The position numbers were made by a program, and so were the translations under genes. From the NCBI GenBank assembly GCA_963717125.1, contig CAVQVG010000019.1, positions 310,001 through 374,000 of the forward strand: a DNA stretch of 64,000 bases, given 5' to 3'. The notes under the pieces were generated by a model that worked only from the letters and a program-made list of their open reading frames with translations, was not told the origin of the DNA and ran no database searches. Every line of letters starts with the position of its first letter. Position 1 is the stretch's first letter. The stretch is from RYN-230 sp963717125 (GTDB lineage: Bacteria; Actinomycetota; Actinomycetes; Streptosporangiales; Streptosporangiaceae). Of this stretch, positions 62,249 through 64,000 are shown piece after piece.

Positions 62249-62262
62249 TAGAACACGTTCTA
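62249..62262. promoter_or_regulatory. KstR operator before Rv3531c-like gene
   Basis: TAGAACACGTTCTA fits TnnAACnnGTTnnA, within a 16-base CTAG...CTAG near-palindrome. It ends 10 bases before the GTG at 62273 and leaves no room for a usual ribosome binding site. Confidence 0.88.
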
Positions 62263-62272
62263 GCCTGAGCGG

Positions 62273-63452
62273 GTGCTCACCCAGTCGTTCGCTGACGCGC
62301 TGCTCGAAGCCGAGACGATCATCACCGGCGCCCCGCACATCAAGACCGAGCAGGATCTCGCCGAAGGCTACGACTACCTGTCGGGCAACATCCGCGCCGC
62401 GCTCCAGCTGGCCTGGGCCTACCAGCGCGACTTCCCGTACTTCGTCGCGTCCACCGGCCCGTACACCAAGATGGGCCTGGACAACCCGGACACCCTGTAC
62501 TTCCATTCCTACCTGCGCGACGACGCCGAGTACGTGGTCACCGGCCGCCGGGGGAGCACCGCCGACCTGAGCTTCCAGGTGCTGAACGGGGACTACTCGC
62601 CGGCCGAGGTGCCGGACAGCCTGACCGCGTTCGACGACCGCGAGATCGAGGTGGCCCCGGACGGCTCCTTCGAGCTGCGCTTCGGCCCGGCCCGCCGCAA
62701 CCCAGGCCCGCACTACATAACGCTCCCCGCCGGGTCGGCCATGCTGCTCGTGCGGGAGGTGTACAGCGACTGGCAGCCTGGAGCGGCGCGGCACCATCCA
62801 GATCCACCGGGCCGACCGGGCCGGCGGCGCGCCGCCCGCGGCCGATACCGGGACCATGGCCAAGCGGTACCGGGTGGCGGGCAAGATCCTGCTGTCCCGG
62901 CTGCGCACGTTCCTGGCTTTCCCGGAGTGGTTCTACCTGAACCTGCCGGTCAACACGCTCACCGAGCCGCGGCCCACGCCGGGCGGGCTGGCCACCCAGT
63001 TCTCCTCGGTGGGCCACTACGACCTGGCCGACGACGAGGCCATGATCGTGACGGTGCCCGCGGCTGGCCACCGCGTCGCGCCCTACCAGGGCATCCAGCT
63101 CGGCAGCATGTGGTACATCTCGCTGGACTACATCAACCACCAGACCAGCCTGACCGCCGACCAGGCCCGGGTTGACCCGGACGGCCTGCTCCGGTTCGTC
63201 ATCAGTGAGCAGGATCCTGGCGTTATGAACTGGCTGGAGCGCACCGGGCACGGGCGGGGCTATGTGCAGCTGCGCTGGCAGCGATTGACCCGGGAGCTCA
63301 CAGCGGAGGACGGCCCGTCGGTCGAGGTGCTGCCGGTGGCCGAACTGCCGGGCCGGCTGCCGTACTACGAGCAGGCCCGCTGCCCGGCCGCGGAGTACGC
63401 GGCCCGGATCGCCGCCCGGCAGGCCGCGGTGGCCGGCAGGATGCTGGGCTGA
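62273..63452 (+). CDS. Rv3531c-like protein of steroid cluster (frameshifted)
   Basis: About 392 residues after removing one base near 62777. The N-terminal part is QSFADALLEAETIITGAPHI to VREVYSDWQ. The C-terminal part continues LERRGTIQIHRADRAGGAPP to LPYYEQARCPAAEYAARIAA. It contains ADLSFQVLNGDYSP and SMWYISLDYINHQTSLTADQ; the enzyme class is not recognised (DUF1214-like at best). The gene is preceded by a perfect KstR motif and followed directly by an SDR gene, the same pair as Rv3531c-Rv3530c in the mycobacterial cholesterol regulon. That equivalence rests on context and length, not a named domain. Confidence 0.7.
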
Positions 63453-64000
63453 TGCTGCTCGCGGGCAAGGTCGTCGTCGTGTGCGGGATCGGGCCGGGGC
63501 TGGGCCGCGCCATCGCGGTGCAGAGCGCCCGGGCGGGCGCGGACGTGGTGCTGGCCGCCCGCACCGAGAGCCGCCTGGAGGAAGTGGCCAAAGAGGTGGC
63601 CGCGCTGGGGCGGCGCACCCTGGCGGTGCCGACCGACCTCACCGACGACGCCGCGGCGACCGCGCTGGCCGGGGCCGCACTGGCGGAGTTCGGCCAGGTG
63701 GACACGCTGGTGTACAACGCATTCTCGATCCCGCCGCTGATCGGCCTGACCGAGGTGGACCTGGACGCGATCCGGGCCGCGGTGGACACCAACGTGATCG
63801 CCGCGTTGCGGATGACCCGGCTGTTCGCCCCGGCGCTGGCCGCCGGCCAGGGCTCGGTCGTGATGATCAACTCGGCCGTGCTGCGGCACTCCCGGCTGCC
63901 CTACGGCGGTTACAAGATCGCCAAGTCCGCGCTGCTGGCGCTGGCCCAGAGCCTGGCCACCGAGCTCGGCCCGCAGGGCATCCGGGTCAACTCGGTGGCG
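63452..64000 (+). CDS. Short-chain dehydrogenase/reductase, Rv3530c-like (3' end outside window)
   Basis: SDR-family NAD(P)-dependent oxidoreductase. ATG at 63452 overlaps the previous TGA. The nucleotide-binding GIGPGLGRAIAVQSARAGAD, the DLTDD acidic loop and the catalytic Ser (VMINSAVLRHS) with YGGYKIAKS are present. It runs off the window after GPQGIRVNSVA, so the C-terminal substrate loop is missing here. It shares the operator at 62249-62262 with the preceding gene. A steroid alcohol or ketone substrate is likely. Confidence 0.85.
   Translation, partial: MLLAGKVVVVCGIGPGLGRAIAVQSARAGADVVLAARTESRLEEVAKEVAALGRRTLAVPTDLTDDAAATALAGAALAEFGQVDTLVYNAFSIPPLIGLTEVDLDAIRAAVDTNVIAALRMTRLFAPALAAGQGSVVMINSAVLRHSRLPYGGYKIAKSALLALAQSLATELGPQGIRVNSVA

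Overview
The window is very GC-rich with dense, ATGA/GTGA-overlapping operons, frequent GTG starts and Pro/Ala/Gly-rich linkers. This points to an actinomycete, possibly of the Streptosporangiales/Frankiales type; genus and order cannot be fixed from the sequence. I saw no rRNA, tRNA, CRISPR array, insertion sequence or prophage.

The dominant theme is steroid (cholesterol-type) catabolism, recognised by close similarity to the Mycobacterium tuberculosis and Rhodococcus pathway. Left block (1-5773, +): fadD3, an enoyl-CoA hydratase and three acyl-CoA dehydrogenases of the FadE31/32/33 type (C/D-ring, HIP-CoA stage). Middle block (12957-20990): hsaA-hsaD-hsaC-hsaB on the minus strand, facing kshA, a small Cys-containing protein, kshB and kstD on the plus strand (A/B-ring opening). 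Right block (23063-31175): an igr-like minus operon fadE34-fadE28-fadE29-chsH2-chsH1-ltp2 (side-chain removal), with kstR divergent from it. A Tat-exported class II cholesterol oxidase lies at 38328-40067. An Rv3520c-like F420 oxidoreductase with a divergent NTF2-like protein (54494-55995) and an Rv3531c/Rv3530c-like pair at the right edge complete the theme. Matches to the KstR operator TnnAACnnGTTnnA sit in the expected promoters, so the regulator and most of its targets are visible together.

Between these lie accessory blocks. They are a TetR-controlled ABC-2 exporter with a 42-bp palindrome (7201-9522), an internally deleted PobA-like hydroxylase, a LysM/lysozyme protein, a Nudix hydrolase, and a degenerate HAMP sensor preceded by a coupled 25-codon ORF. 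A minus-strand trio (31180-35316) encodes a Gly-rich/coiled-coil/hydrophobic-hairpin protein, a glycoside-hydrolase-like protein and a four-helix membrane protein, divergent from a large LuxR-type ATPase regulator. From 40275 to 54413 runs a cell-envelope cluster resembling mycobacterial Rv0224c-Rv0236c (methyltransferase, DUF3068, acyltransferase, AftD-like arabinosyltransferase, two glycosyltransferases, DUF2613 peptide, two polytopic proteins). From 56050 to 62240 there is an ABC exporter plus a NarL-type two-component system and a DUF4097 protein.

Main caveat: ten conserved genes are each split by a single small indel, mostly in or beside short G/C runs. I annotate these as one gene each, marked frameshifted. 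The even spread across unrelated genes makes sequencing or assembly error more likely than decay, but the sequence alone cannot decide.
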